A DNA stretch of 64,000 bases from Kluyvera sp047971185. GTDB lineage: Bacteria > Pseudomonadota > Gammaproteobacteria > Enterobacterales > Enterobacteriaceae. The stretch covers positions 47,891 through 111,890 of the forward strand of contig NZ_JBKDZH010000058.1 in the NCBI RefSeq assembly GCF_047971185.1, in the 5' to 3' direction. Positions 32,107-40,843 of this stretch are shown piece after piece; within the stretch, counting starts at the first letter, position 1, and each line of letters begins with the position of its first letter. The notes under the pieces are model-generated. The model was not told where the DNA came from, searched no databases, and saw only the letters and a program-made list of their open reading frames with translations. The position numbers and the translations under genes were made by a program.

Positions 32107-33492
32107 ATGAAAACACTCGCCACAACGCCAATACGCTTTCGTGAAAAGTTCTGCTACGGGCTTGGAGATACATCGGCCAATATCTTTATGGGTATGACGA
32201 TGATGTTTCTCTCCATCTACTACACCGACGTTTTTAAACTCAACCCGGCGGCCATGGGGACGCTGTTTTTGATTACCCGCCTGATTGACGCCATCAGCGA
32301 CCCGGTTATCGGCTCGCTATCTGACCGTACCCGCTCGCGGCTGGGGCGCTATCGCCCCTGGCTACTGTGGTTCGCGCTGCCTTACGGCTTGAGCTGCGCC
32401 GCCGTGTTCTTCTCGCCGGATCTCGGTGAAGTGGGGCGCACGCTGTATGCCTATGTCACCTATATCATTCTGGTGCTGACCTTTAGCCTGGTGGTGGTGC
32501 CTTACGTCTCGTTGCTGGGGGCGATTTCCGCCGATAGCGAGGAGCGTATCCAGATTAATGCGATTCGTTTCCCGCTGGCGAAAGTCTCCTATCTGATCTG
32601 CTCGTTGCTGGTGCCGACGCTAATTGCGCTGTTCGACAACGACGTGCTGGGCTATCGCGTGGTGATGTGCGGTATCGGGCTGTTGTCTACCGTGCTGGTG
32701 CTGTTGTGCTATTTCAACACCACCGAGCGAGTGCTGCCGGATGCGGATCAGACGCTCAGCCTGAAGGCGCAGGTGCAGTTTGTTTTTAAAAACGACCAGG
32801 CGATGATTGTCTTTGCCGCCCAACTGGTGGTGATGATTATGAATACGCTGAAGTTCGGCGCGGCCGCGTATTTCGTGAAATATGTACTCAATATGCCGGG
32901 ATCGTTCCTCAGTTTGCTGTTAACCGCCGGATCTATTGCCGGCATCGTCGCACCGCTGTTGACCGGATACTGGCTGAAAAAAGGCTGGATTAAGCGTATT
33001 CCGCTGCTGGTGATAAGCCAGATTGTTGGCGGCCTGATTACGCTGATTATCGGCCTGACACCGACCAGCGCCGTCTATTTCCATGCTGCACTGTTCGTGC
33101 TGGCAACGCTGGCGGTGGAGCTTATCGCCGTGATCCTCTGGGCGACGGTGGCCGACGTGGCTGACTACGGTTTTCACCGGTACGGCGTGCGCATTAACGG
33201 CATGATCGGCGGCGGGATGCTGTTCGCCACCAAGGCCGGTATGGCTATCGGCGGGGCGATTATTGGCTACGTGCTGGCGTGGTATGGCTACAACCCCGAC
33301 ACCATGACCAGCGCCACGTCGCATCAACTTTCTGCTTTCACCCTTTTATACGCCTGGCTACCTGCCGCCTGTATGTTTATCGCCGCGTTTATCTTCTCGC
33401 GCTACAGACTGGATGAAAAAACCTGCCAGGCCTTTGTTCAGGACACCCCATCTTTATCACCAGGAGTTGGTAATGAAAAAACTGCGCATTAA
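32107..33492 (+). CDS. GPH-family (MelB-type) sugar:cation symporter
   Basis: This 461-residue protein has twelve predicted helices. It starts FREKFCYGLGDTSANIFMGMTMMFLSIYYTDVF, with RLIDAISDPVIGSLSDRTRSRLGRYRPWLLW, the GPH signature around helices 2-3 that holds the cation-site Asp residues. GPH members such as XylP, UidB and YicJ import glycosides and oligosaccharides intact. Its 3' end overlaps the following glycosidase gene by 20 bases, so the two are translated together and probably serve the same glycoside. Confidence 0.9.
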   Translation: MKTLATTPIRFREKFCYGLGDTSANIFMGMTMMFLSIYYTDVFKLNPAAMGTLFLITRLIDAISDPVIGSLSDRTRSRLGRYRPWLLWFALPYGLSCAAVFFSPDLGEVGRTLYAYVTYIILVLTFSLVVVPYVSLLGAISADSEERIQINAIRFPLAKVSYLICSLLVPTLIALFDNDVLGYRVVMCGIGLLSTVLVLLCYFNTTERVLPDADQTLSLKAQVQFVFKNDQAMIVFAAQLVVMIMNTLKFGAAAYFVKYVLNMPGSFLSLLLTAGSIAGIVAPLLTGYWLKKGWIKRIPLLVISQIVGGLITLIIGLTPTSAVYFHAALFVLATLAVELIAVILWATVADVADYGFHRYGVRINGMIGGGMLFATKAGMAIGGAIIGYVLAWYGYNPDTMTSATSHQLSAFTLLYAWLPAACMFIAAFIFSRYRLDEKTCQAFVQDTPSLSPGVGNEKTAH

Positions 33493-34816
33493 TGGCCGAA
33501 GCTGCTACGACGAAGACAATCAACCCTTTTTCTATACGGCCTGTACCGCGTGGGAACTGTTCCATAAATTGACGCTGTCAGAAGCGGAACGCTACTTACG
33601 TAACCGCGTGGAGAAAGGCTTTAACGTGGTGCAGGCGGTCGCGGTCTGCGAACTGGACGGGCTGCATACGCCCACCTATGAAGGCGGACATCTGCCTTTT
33701 CATGACCTGCTGACGCTGGAGCCAAACGACGCCTATTTCGACCATATCCGTCTGGTCACCGAGCGGGCGAACCAGTTAGGCATCGTGATTGCGCTGGTGC
33801 CGATGTGGGGCTCCCACTGGAGCGTCAACAATAGCTGGGGGCAGGACCGAAAGCCGCTGTTTAACCAGCAAAATATTGCCGCATTCTGCCGCTATCTGAG
33901 CGACAAAATGCAGGGTATGGGCCTGCTGTGGATGATTGGCGGCGACCGCGCGATTGCCGGTGAAGACCAACGTCAACTGCTGGAGGAAATGGCGAAAGGG
34001 CTACGGGCGGGCGGCAGCGGCGATGCGCCGATCACCGTCCACACTCAGGGAGGACGTAGCACGCTCGATATGCTGGGCGAGCGGTCGTGGCATGACTTTG
34101 TGGTCTGGCAAACCGGACATATGGGGCAGGCCTATCCTTCGTGGCGGCCGATTGAAATGGACTACCAGCGTCAGGATAAACCGGTTCTCGACAGCGAGCC
34201 TTGCTACGAGGCGCATCCGGTAATGTGTCAGCATCAGTTTAAGCGGGCGCAGGATGCCAGCCGTTTTACCGACCGCGAAATTCGTCGCACCAGCTACTGG
34301 TCGGTCTTTGCTGGCGGCGCGGGGATTACCTACGGCTGCTATAGCCTGTGGCAGATGCGTCGCCCGGAAGATGACGCTATCGCGATTCCGGAAAGCGCCG
34401 CCAGCACCTATCAAGGGGATACTATTCCTTACTGGTTCGATGTCCTGAACTACCCTGGGGCGTTTAATATTGGCCAACTGCGCCGCTTTATTGAATCGCT
34501 GCCCGAGTGGTGGCAGCGGGTGCCGGATCAGGCGCTGCTGCTCGGTGACAATCCGCGTGACCGCCGTCACTGCCGCGCGATGCGCGACGCGCAACATCGG
34601 TGGATTGCGGTCTATATTCCGGAACAGCAAAACGTGGTGGTGGACGTTAGCGCCTTTGCCGACACCGGGTTTGAGATAAGCTGGTTCGACCCGCGTTACG
34701 GCATTCTGAACCGGGTGAGTGATGATATTTCGGAAACCTTTTTCCTGAGCATCGACCCGCCGGATACCGGAAGTGATTGGGTGCTGCTGCTACGGCGTAA
34801 AGAGAAGGGCAGGTAA
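33473..34816 (+). CDS. DUF4038 glycoside hydrolase, GH140-like, candidate apiosidase
   Basis: The protein has 447 residues from the ATG at 33473 (AGGAG 8 nt upstream). It has no signal peptide, so it acts in the cytoplasm. A TIM-barrel DUF4038 domain covers about 1-330, and a small beta domain of the PF12904 type closes the protein (VDVSAFADTGFEISWFDPRYG...GSDWVLLLRR). Candidate catalytic acids are Asp158 (LLWMIGGDRA) and Glu242 (PVLDSEPCYE). The characterised GH140 enzyme, Bacteroides BT1012, is an apiosidase with this domain pair. Coupled to a GPH symporter, it probably hydrolyses imported apiosides. Other pentosidase activity is possible. Confidence 0.78.
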   Translation: MKKLRINGRSCYDEDNQPFFYTACTAWELFHKLTLSEAERYLRNRVEKGFNVVQAVAVCELDGLHTPTYEGGHLPFHDLLTLEPNDAYFDHIRLVTERANQLGIVIALVPMWGSHWSVNNSWGQDRKPLFNQQNIAAFCRYLSDKMQGMGLLWMIGGDRAIAGEDQRQLLEEMAKGLRAGGSGDAPITVHTQGGRSTLDMLGERSWHDFVVWQTGHMGQAYPSWRPIEMDYQRQDKPVLDSEPCYEAHPVMCQHQFKRAQDASRFTDREIRRTSYWSVFAGGAGITYGCYSLWQMRRPEDDAIAIPESAASTYQGDTIPYWFDVLNYPGAFNIGQLRRFIESLPEWWQRVPDQALLLGDNPRDRRHCRAMRDAQHRWIAVYIPEQQNVVVDVSAFADTGFEISWFDPRYGILNRVSDDISETFFLSIDPPDTGSDWVLLLRRKEKGR

Positions 34817-34880
34817 TCTGCGGCCAGGATGTTATGATACCGGCGCCAGGACGTTCAATAGTGCACCGGGGCCTAACATC

Positions 34881-35897
34881 ATGGATTATAAAAAGCAGAT
34901 CCTCAATATTCTGCACAGTGAAAACGAGTCGCGGGCGGAGATGACCCGTCGACTCGGCGTCACCAAAGCCTACATCACCAAACTGACCTCTCAGCTGTTA
35001 GCCGACCGGCTCATCGAAGAACGAGAGGTGAAGGATGTCACTTTTGGTCGTCCACAACAGATGCTGGCGGTGAAAACCCACACCTGGTTTAGCATCAACA
35101 TCATGCTGCGCAAAGGCAATTTGCAGGCCACGCTAAACGACTACAACACGCAGCAGCCGGTGCTGGCGAACTATGACTGCGCGCTGGCCGAACTGATGAC
35201 GCCGCAGGCGCTGGTAAAAATTGTGGTCGATTGCGCCAAAACGCTTTGCGAGTCGGCGCAGGTTTTGCTGTCGCGCGTCAAAGTGATCAGCATTGCCTTG
35301 CAGGGCGGGATTGAACATTTCACCGGCATTGTCCGCTATTGCCCGCTGTTCAACGAAAATAACGTCAATCTTAAACGCGAAGTTGAGGATGCTATCGGCA
35401 TCGCGGCGCAGATTTTTAACATCGCCCATTGCACCAGCCATATGCTGGCAAAACTGTCGCCGGGCATGTCCTGGGTGGCGTTTATGCCGGGGTTCGGTAG
35501 CCTGGGATACGGCTACTGCATGAACGGCGAAACCGGGTTAGGCGAGAACGGCTTCTACCCGGAGATTGTCCATTTGCCGTATGAAGGCGGCATTGAACAG
35601 GCGTTCAACGTCGAGGAGGGCAATAAGCCCGCCACGCTGGAGTCTACCGCCAAAGCGCTGTACTTCGCGATTTGCTGCACGGCGCCCATTCACAACATTA
35701 AAAATGTGATTGTCACGGGTGAACTGTTTGAAGACTATGGCGATGAAATATTGCCGCTGACGCAGGGAATGCTGAACGACAGCCCGGACAGACATATTAG
35801 CGAAATCCGCATTCGCCATTACAAAACCGGCTATTACTACGGGGTGAAGGGGCTGGTGCAGCTCAGTTCCGATGGGATCACTGAGCTGCTGGTGTAA
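34881..35897 (+). CDS. Degenerate ROK-type transcriptional regulator
   Basis: The protein has 338 residues from the ATG at 34881; the ribosome site is weak (GGGG, about 9 nt). The N-terminal winged helix (KKQILNILHSENESRAEMTRRLGVTKAYITKLTSQLLADRLIEE) and a GRP wing resemble NagC/Mlc. The sugar domain keeps GFGSLGYGYCMNGETGLGENGFYPEIVHLPYEGG but lacks the kinase DxGGT motif and the CxCGxxGCxE zinc site. It is therefore a regulator only, with an altered ligand site. It lies 64 bases behind the GH140-like gene and is likely the local regulator of the symporter-glycosidase pair. Confidence 0.75.
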   Translation: MDYKKQILNILHSENESRAEMTRRLGVTKAYITKLTSQLLADRLIEEREVKDVTFGRPQQMLAVKTHTWFSINIMLRKGNLQATLNDYNTQQPVLANYDCALAELMTPQALVKIVVDCAKTLCESAQVLLSRVKVISIALQGGIEHFTGIVRYCPLFNENNVNLKREVEDAIGIAAQIFNIAHCTSHMLAKLSPGMSWVAFMPGFGSLGYGYCMNGETGLGENGFYPEIVHLPYEGGIEQAFNVEEGNKPATLESTAKALYFAICCTAPIHNIKNVIVTGELFEDYGDEILPLTQGMLNDSPDRHISEIRIRHYKTGYYYGVKGLVQLSSDGITELLV

Positions 35898-35898
35898 C

Positions 35899-37368
35899 TT
35901 ATACCCGCTGCAGGCGCAGCGCTATCCACGGTTTACCCGGCAATTCCAGACGGTCGCCGCGCTGAATGAGCCCCTCTACTGGCGTGATGGTCATGGCCCA
36001 GGTATCGATAATATCCACCTGCCAGCGGCTATTTTCTGCCAGCATGGTCATCATCTTAAACGCCGGGCAGTAGTCGCCGAAGTAGAACAAGCCGTAGTCG
36101 TCACCGCTCAGGCCCATTGAGGTGTCCCAGTGGCTACCCCATGGCTGCGGGGTCAGGCGTTTCGCGCTGCCTTCTTCCAGTAACTGGCGTAGAAACGCAA
36201 TTCTCGCCACGCTTTCCCCCTTCAGCTTCCCGCCGTGCGACCACCAGATAATGTCATCGTCGCTGAGGAAAGTTTCGCCGTGGGTCACGTAGCCGCCAAG
36301 ACAGACGCCATGCCAGAACTGAGCGACCATTTTCTGTGCGGTAATATTGCCCCAGCCAAGGTCGACATTGCCTTCATAACAGCATTCATCGATGACGATG
36401 GGCTTTTTAAACGCTTCCCGCCATTCCGGGACAAAGTGCATATCGTGATGCTGAATGCTGGCATGGCTCAGCGCCGGGTTGTGATGATCGTACCAGTGCG
36501 CGTTAGAGCGGTAGTGAATCGGCGGGTTGTGCCAGTTATGAATCGAGATTAAATGCCCTGACGGGTCTTCACGGTGGATCTGTGCGATCGCCTCGTCCCA
36601 GAATGCCAGGGTCTTGGCTTTCAGCAGATCAAATTCGTTGGCCAGCGACCACCAGATATTTTTAAACGACGCCAGTCGCGCCACCAGGTAACGAATATAG
36701 CGGCGGTCCACCTCGGCGGGCATCGACGAAAATCCCCAGCGGTCATACGGGTGGAAAATAATCAGATCGACCTCAATGCCCATTTTATCCAGCGTGGCGA
36801 TTTGCGATTCCAGGCGGGCAAAGAAGGTCACGTCAAAGCGGCTGTAGTCGAAGCCTTCGTCAATATTGCCGGGGAAAGGGAAGTGTTCCGGCTCGGCCAG
36901 GTTATAGCGGTAGTGTTTGGGGAACACGCACATGCGGATTTTATTGAACGGACTGGCCGCCAGCGAGGCATAGGTGTCGGCCTGCACGGTATCGCTTTGA
37001 TAGTTCCAGACATAGGCCGTCGTGCCAAACGGGTACCACGGCGTACCGTTCGCGTGCTGGAAATGTCCGTCACCGTCGCGGATGACCGGGCCTTTCTCCT
37101 GCGGCGCGGCAATGCAGAGGAACTCCCCCTGTTGGCCCTGTAGCGCGGGAATATTTGAGGCCAGCGTATAGCTCCAGCATCCCGGCTTATCCGGCATAAA
37201 GCGCAGGATAAACTCACCGTTATCGTTATAAAACCCATATACCGTGCGGGTATCATCGCCGTGGGTAAAGGTGCCTGTTAGCCAGCTATCGGTAAAATGA
37301 TGCGGCTCGGCACTGACCGTTTCGCGATACTCAAATCGCTGCCACTGGTTCACTTCGCGGTTAGACAT
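35899..37368 (-). CDS. DUF5060/DUF4038-type glycoside hydrolase, cytoplasmic
   Basis: This 489-residue protein has AAGGAGACG before the ATG and no signal peptide. A beta-sandwich DUF5060-like domain (about 5-90) is followed by a clan GH-A-like barrel (about 95-400) and a beta C-terminal domain (about 405-489). Candidate catalytic acids are Glu245 in WWSLANEFD and Glu328 in IVIDECCYE, at the strand 4 and strand 7 positions of clan A. Relatives are mostly uncharacterised, so a plant-glycoside substrate is an inference from the locus. It is divergent from the second GPH symporter, and both have a 33-bp element near the start. Confidence 0.75.
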   Translation of the reverse strand: MSNREVNQWQRFEYRETVSAEPHHFTDSWLTGTFTHGDDTRTVYGFYNDNGEFILRFMPDKPGCWSYTLASNIPALQGQQGEFLCIAAPQEKGPVIRDGDGHFQHANGTPWYPFGTTAYVWNYQSDTVQADTYASLAASPFNKIRMCVFPKHYRYNLAEPEHFPFPGNIDEGFDYSRFDVTFFARLESQIATLDKMGIEVDLIIFHPYDRWGFSSMPAEVDRRYIRYLVARLASFKNIWWSLANEFDLLKAKTLAFWDEAIAQIHREDPSGHLISIHNWHNPPIHYRSNAHWYDHHNPALSHASIQHHDMHFVPEWREAFKKPIVIDECCYEGNVDLGWGNITAQKMVAQFWHGVCLGGYVTHGETFLSDDDIIWWSHGGKLKGESVARIAFLRQLLEEGSAKRLTPQPWGSHWDTSMGLSGDDYGLFYFGDYCPAFKMMTMLAENSRWQVDIIDTWAMTITPVEGLIQRGDRLELPGKPWIALRLQRV

Positions 37369-37387
37369 GGGGCGTCTCCTTACTGGT

Positions 37388-37420
37388 TTGAATATATATT
37401 CTTGTATGATTATTTATTCT
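37388..37420 (-). promoter_or_regulatory. 33-bp composite element, copy c (glycosidase promoter)
   Basis: Minus-strand reading starts AGAATAAATA and ends AATATATATTCAA; it holds GAATATATATTC at 37390-37401. It lies 20 bases upstream of the DUF5060-type glycoside hydrolase start. Confidence 0.78.
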
Positions 37421-37469
37421 TTTACAGTAGTGAGGTTACCGTTAACATTCTATGGTTCGCTGCGATTTT

Positions 37470-37485
37470 TGCGTAAAAGATCACA
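37470..37485. promoter_or_regulatory. CRP-like site between divergent glycosidase and symporter genes
   Basis: TGCGT, six bases, TCACA (37481-37485). The minus strand reads TTGTGATCTTTT, similar to the boxes at 30882-30900 and 45124-45142. The distance to copy c is about 80 bases, as at those sites. Confidence 0.4.
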
Positions 37486-37615
37486 ATTACTCGTTTTTTG
37501 AGATTTTCCTAATCCTCACTGTCTGAGGATGATCTGAAATCCCGGCGTTATGTGATACGGGTAACAGTGTGTGATTTCTCCTCTTGCCGCGCTAATTTCT
37601 CAGGTTTACGCTTTT

Positions 37616-37648
37616 TGAATATTAATTTATTACTGAATATTTATTCAA
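37616..37648 (+). promoter_or_regulatory. 33-bp composite element, copy d (second symporter promoter)
   Basis: Starts TGAATATTAA and ends AATATTTATTCAA, aligned without gaps to copy a. It ends 15 bases before the ATG of the second GPH symporter, overlapping where a repressor would block transcription or translation. Confidence 0.78.
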
Positions 37649-37663
37649 GTAGAGGAGTGGACC

Positions 37664-39010
37664 ATGAATCAGCAACACAAACTGACGATCAAGGAAAAGA
37701 TATGCTACGGGCTGGGCGATTCGTCCGCGAATATCTTCCTGGGTATGACCATGATGTTCTTACCCTATTTTTATACGGACGTACTGGGGATCTCCGCGGC
37801 GGCGATGGGCGTATTGTTTATCGTTGCTCGTCTGGTCGATGCGTTTTACGACCCCTTTATTGGTAATATCGCTGACCGCACGCGTTCAAAACACGGCTCG
37901 TATCGCCCGTTCCTGCTCTACCTGGCGGTACCTTATGGTATTTCCTGCCTGCTGGTGTTTCTGGCGCCAGACTTTTCCCCGACCGGGAAACTGGCCTATG
38001 CCTGCGCCACCTATTTGTTTTTGATTCTGATGTATGCCTCAACCGTGGTGCCGTATGTGGCGCTATTGACCTCGCTGACGTCAGACCCGATGGATCGCCT
38101 GAGCGCGAACTCATGGCGTTTCCCGCTGGCGAAGATGGCGTTTTTAATTTGCTCCACCGTCGTGCCGATGTTTGTCGCCTGGTATGGCAAAACCAATGAA
38201 GCGCAGGCGTATATGGTGGCCATGAGTTTTATTGCCATCCTGGCCACCGCTTTTATGCTGCTGTGTTTCTGGGGGACCAAAGAGCGCTATCAGGTTTCGC
38301 AGCAAAGCAGCAGCGTGCCGTTTACCAAACAGATTGGCATTATGCTGAAAGCTAAACCGGTGGTGATTTTCTACCTGTTTAAAATCACCAGTTCGATTGC
38401 GTTTGTGATTAAAGGCAGCGTGACGATTTATTTCGTGAAGTATTTCCTCAATCGCGGCGACAGCTTTGTTTCCGGGCTGCTGTCGGCCACGGCGATTGCT
38501 GGGATTATCGCGCCGATGATTGCCATTCAGCTGATTAAACGTGGCGTATTATCAAAACTGGGCACGCTGAAAGTGGCGCAGGTCGGTGGCGGTCTGGCGG
38601 CGCTGGGGCTCTATTTCGTTGACCCGCAGCAGATCTCGCTGGCCTGCGTGCTGCTGGTGGTGTCGGTACTGCTGGCCGAACTGGGGGCCATTACCGCCTG
38701 GGCGCTGCCGTCTGACTGTGCGGATTACTGCGAAGAGAAATCCGGGATTAAAATGTCCGGCGCGATTGCCGCAGGCACGCTGTTTTCCATGAAGGTGGGT
38801 CTGGCGTTGGCCGGTGGTCTGGTGGGTTTTGTGCTGGCCGCCAGCGGCTACAAAGCGGGCGAGGCGGTTACCCCGGAAGCGATGCGCGCGATTATGTTGC
38901 TGATTGCGGGCGTCCCGGTACTCTTCCATGCTATCAGCCTGGGGCTGTTGATGATGTTTAAGCTGAAAAGCGCGCAACCAGAGGCGGTTGAGCAACCTTC
39001 ACTGAATTAA
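37664..39010 (+). CDS. Second GPH-family (MelB-type) sugar:cation symporter
   Basis: This 448-residue paralogue of the symporter at 32107-33492 shares the start (IKEKICYGLGDSSANIFLGMTMMFLPYFYTDVLG) and RLVDAFYDPFIGNIADRTRSKHGSYRPFLLY. It has twelve predicted helices. GAGGAG lies 7 nt before the ATG. It is divergent from the DUF5060-type glycosidase, with two 33-bp elements in the shared 295-bp region, so this pair is a second transporter-hydrolase unit under the same control as the transketolase operon. Confidence 0.9.
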   Translation: MNQQHKLTIKEKICYGLGDSSANIFLGMTMMFLPYFYTDVLGISAAAMGVLFIVARLVDAFYDPFIGNIADRTRSKHGSYRPFLLYLAVPYGISCLLVFLAPDFSPTGKLAYACATYLFLILMYASTVVPYVALLTSLTSDPMDRLSANSWRFPLAKMAFLICSTVVPMFVAWYGKTNEAQAYMVAMSFIAILATAFMLLCFWGTKERYQVSQQSSSVPFTKQIGIMLKAKPVVIFYLFKITSSIAFVIKGSVTIYFVKYFLNRGDSFVSGLLSATAIAGIIAPMIAIQLIKRGVLSKLGTLKVAQVGGGLAALGLYFVDPQQISLACVLLVVSVLLAELGAITAWALPSDCADYCEEKSGIKMSGAIAAGTLFSMKVGLALAGGLVGFVLAASGYKAGEAVTPEAMRAIMLLIAGVPVLFHAISLGLLMMFKLKSAQPEAVEQPSLN

Positions 39011-39040
39011 CCGTGGGCTGTTTGCCTGATAGTTGGTTGG

Positions 39041-39120
39041 TAGCCCGGGCGAGGCAATTATGCCGACCCCGGGGCGGCTCAGAACCCATTCCCGGCGTCG
39101 CGTTCGCTCGACCGGGCTAC
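39041..39120. repeat. REP-like element between convergent genes
   Basis: Begins TAGCCCGGGCGAGGC and ends GACCGGGCTAC, an extended imperfect palindrome of the GTAGCCCGG type. Related copies are at 24043-24061 and 57836-57908. It separates the second symporter from the facing DUF1593 gene. Confidence 0.7.
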
Positions 39121-39178
39121 GAGTGGCACCACCCGGCATCATGGGCGATAGTCAGCAATCTGACCCTCACCGCGCGAT

Positions 39179-40735
39179 TTATTCAACCGTGATAATCACG
39201 CGCTGATAACGGGTTAACACCGGTTTTCCGTTGTCGCGTACGGTCACTACCATGTGGAGTGTGTCACCGGTTTTAGCATCCTGCGGCACGACGAACGACA
39301 TGTTGGGCGTGTCAGCACGCTGAAGGACAATGGTATTTATTTTCTCTGTCTTATCCGGCGTTCGGGTGATATCCAGTTGCATGCCCAGTGAATTATCGAC
39401 AACCGGCTGCGTAGTCGGTTTGCTGTCCTGATAAGTATCCGCTTCGAAATAGCGCCACCAGTGATAGCTGAGGGCATTGCCGTCCGGGTCGCTGGCCTGT
39501 GCCGTCAGGTTAACGGTTCTACCTGGGCGGGCGCGAATATTCAGCCCCTCTTTGATTGACACCTTCGGCGGATGGTTCACCGCCGAATCGTCACGGGTCG
39601 TGGACCAGTTCACTCTGGCGGCGAAGTCATTTTGCATATCGTCAAACCAGCGGCTCAGGCTATATTGCGCTTCATATCGCTGGGTGTAGATGTTGTAGTC
39701 CAGCACGTTATTGATATCGCGGTTGTCCTGGGCGGGTCCAAATCGCCCGCCCCAACCGCCATAGGCCGGATTTTCTCGGCTGCGAAGACCGTTGTCGATA
39801 AGATATAAAAAGGAAGGCGAATCCCCCTCGGAAATAAAATCATATTTCTGATATTGCGGATTTTTGCGCAGGTAATCATCGGTGCCGCGCTGTTCGTCAT
39901 ACAGTTCACCGGCAATCATTTTGCCATCGCCCATTAAGGCGTAGTTGGCCATCAGCGGCCCTTTATTGTTGACCAGATGATGATAGCTCCAGTCTCCCTT
40001 CAGGCGGCTATTGAGCTCATCGCTGTGATATTTCCAGGCATAGGCAAAATGCCAAAAGTTGCTGCGGTCGTTAATGGTTTTTAAATTCGGCCAGTGCGTT
40101 GCGATGTAATCGTTATAGCTGTTGTCCTGGTCGAGAATAATATACAGCACCAGCTTGCGATTAATTTTTTGCTGAATAGCGGGCCATTCGGCGCTGTTTT
40201 TATAGCGCTCCTCAATGGATTGTAACGCCCGTGCGGTGGTGTTGGTGCCGCCCCAGGTCTGCACATACAGCGTGCGGCTATCGTTATCGAGGAACAGCTT
40301 TTCGAGAAAGCGCGAACCGTCGGTCTCCTGTGCTATATCGCCCTTATTGCTGATATTGCCGATTTTGGTAATGGAACGCAGGTATTCAGGCGTGGGGTAA
40401 CGCGGGTCGTGCGCTTTCAGGTTGTCATAGACCTTGCCGTAATCCGCAATATAGTTGTAGACCCATTGCGTTCCCGTCCAGCGGTAGGGCTTAATCCCTT
40501 TTTCGGCATCACCAGCGTAGTGATAAACCGAACTGGTCAGCACGATACCGGCAATATCCATATCGTTGGCGTATAAAAACGCGCGAATTAATGAGTTCAT
40601 ATCATCGACTTCACCATCGGTGGTAATCACCGTACGGGCGCGTGAGTCGCTGGTGTCTGTGGTGGTTGCCGCGCTGGCATGACCGGGTAGCAGAGCGCTG
40701 GCGAGAGAGATAACGATAGGGGCGTATTTCAACAC
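39179..40735 (-). CDS. Secreted DUF1593 (Sde182-like) nucleoside-hydrolase-fold protein
   Basis: The protein has 518 residues from a GTG at 40735 (AAGGA about 8 nt upstream). The signal peptide covers residues 1-22 (ending HASA). The first domain, to about 350, has the nucleoside-hydrolase-like core, with TVITTDGEVDDMNSLIRAFLYANDMDIAGIVLTSS holding the acidic metal loop and YVQTWGGTNTTARALQSI. A beta-rich C-terminal domain (about 400-518) follows. It resembles Sde182 of Saccharophagus, a cell-wall-associated protein of unknown reaction. It lies behind the ABC importer genes across a terminator, so it may act in the periplasm on the same plant material. Confidence 0.78.
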   Translation of the reverse strand: MLKYAPIVISLASALLPGHASAATTTDTSDSRARTVITTDGEVDDMNSLIRAFLYANDMDIAGIVLTSSVYHYAGDAEKGIKPYRWTGTQWVYNYIADYGKVYDNLKAHDPRYPTPEYLRSITKIGNISNKGDIAQETDGSRFLEKLFLDNDSRTLYVQTWGGTNTTARALQSIEERYKNSAEWPAIQQKINRKLVLYIILDQDNSYNDYIATHWPNLKTINDRSNFWHFAYAWKYHSDELNSRLKGDWSYHHLVNNKGPLMANYALMGDGKMIAGELYDEQRGTDDYLRKNPQYQKYDFISEGDSPSFLYLIDNGLRSRENPAYGGWGGRFGPAQDNRDINNVLDYNIYTQRYEAQYSLSRWFDDMQNDFAARVNWSTTRDDSAVNHPPKVSIKEGLNIRARPGRTVNLTAQASDPDGNALSYHWWRYFEADTYQDSKPTTQPVVDNSLGMQLDITRTPDKTEKINTIVLQRADTPNMSFVVPQDAKTGDTLHMVVTVRDNGKPVLTRYQRVIITVE

Positions 40736-40756
40736 ATGATTTTCCTTAATATAAAA

Positions 40757-40800
40757 AACCGCCGCCAGACAGCGTAACGCGCTGACGGCGGCGAAAAAAA
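40757..40800 (-). terminator. Intrinsic terminator between ABC permease and DUF1593 genes
   Basis: A CGCCGCC...GGCGGCG stem with the internal pair CAGCG/CGCTG and a small loop. It is flanked by A-runs on the plus strand at both ends (40753-40758, 40794-40800). On the minus strand it ends in GGCGGTTTTTT, so it ends the ABC operon. Confidence 0.85.
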
Positions 40801-40843
40801 GATCGGCCCGACAAATTCCGCCGGGCTTGGGAAATTGCGATGG

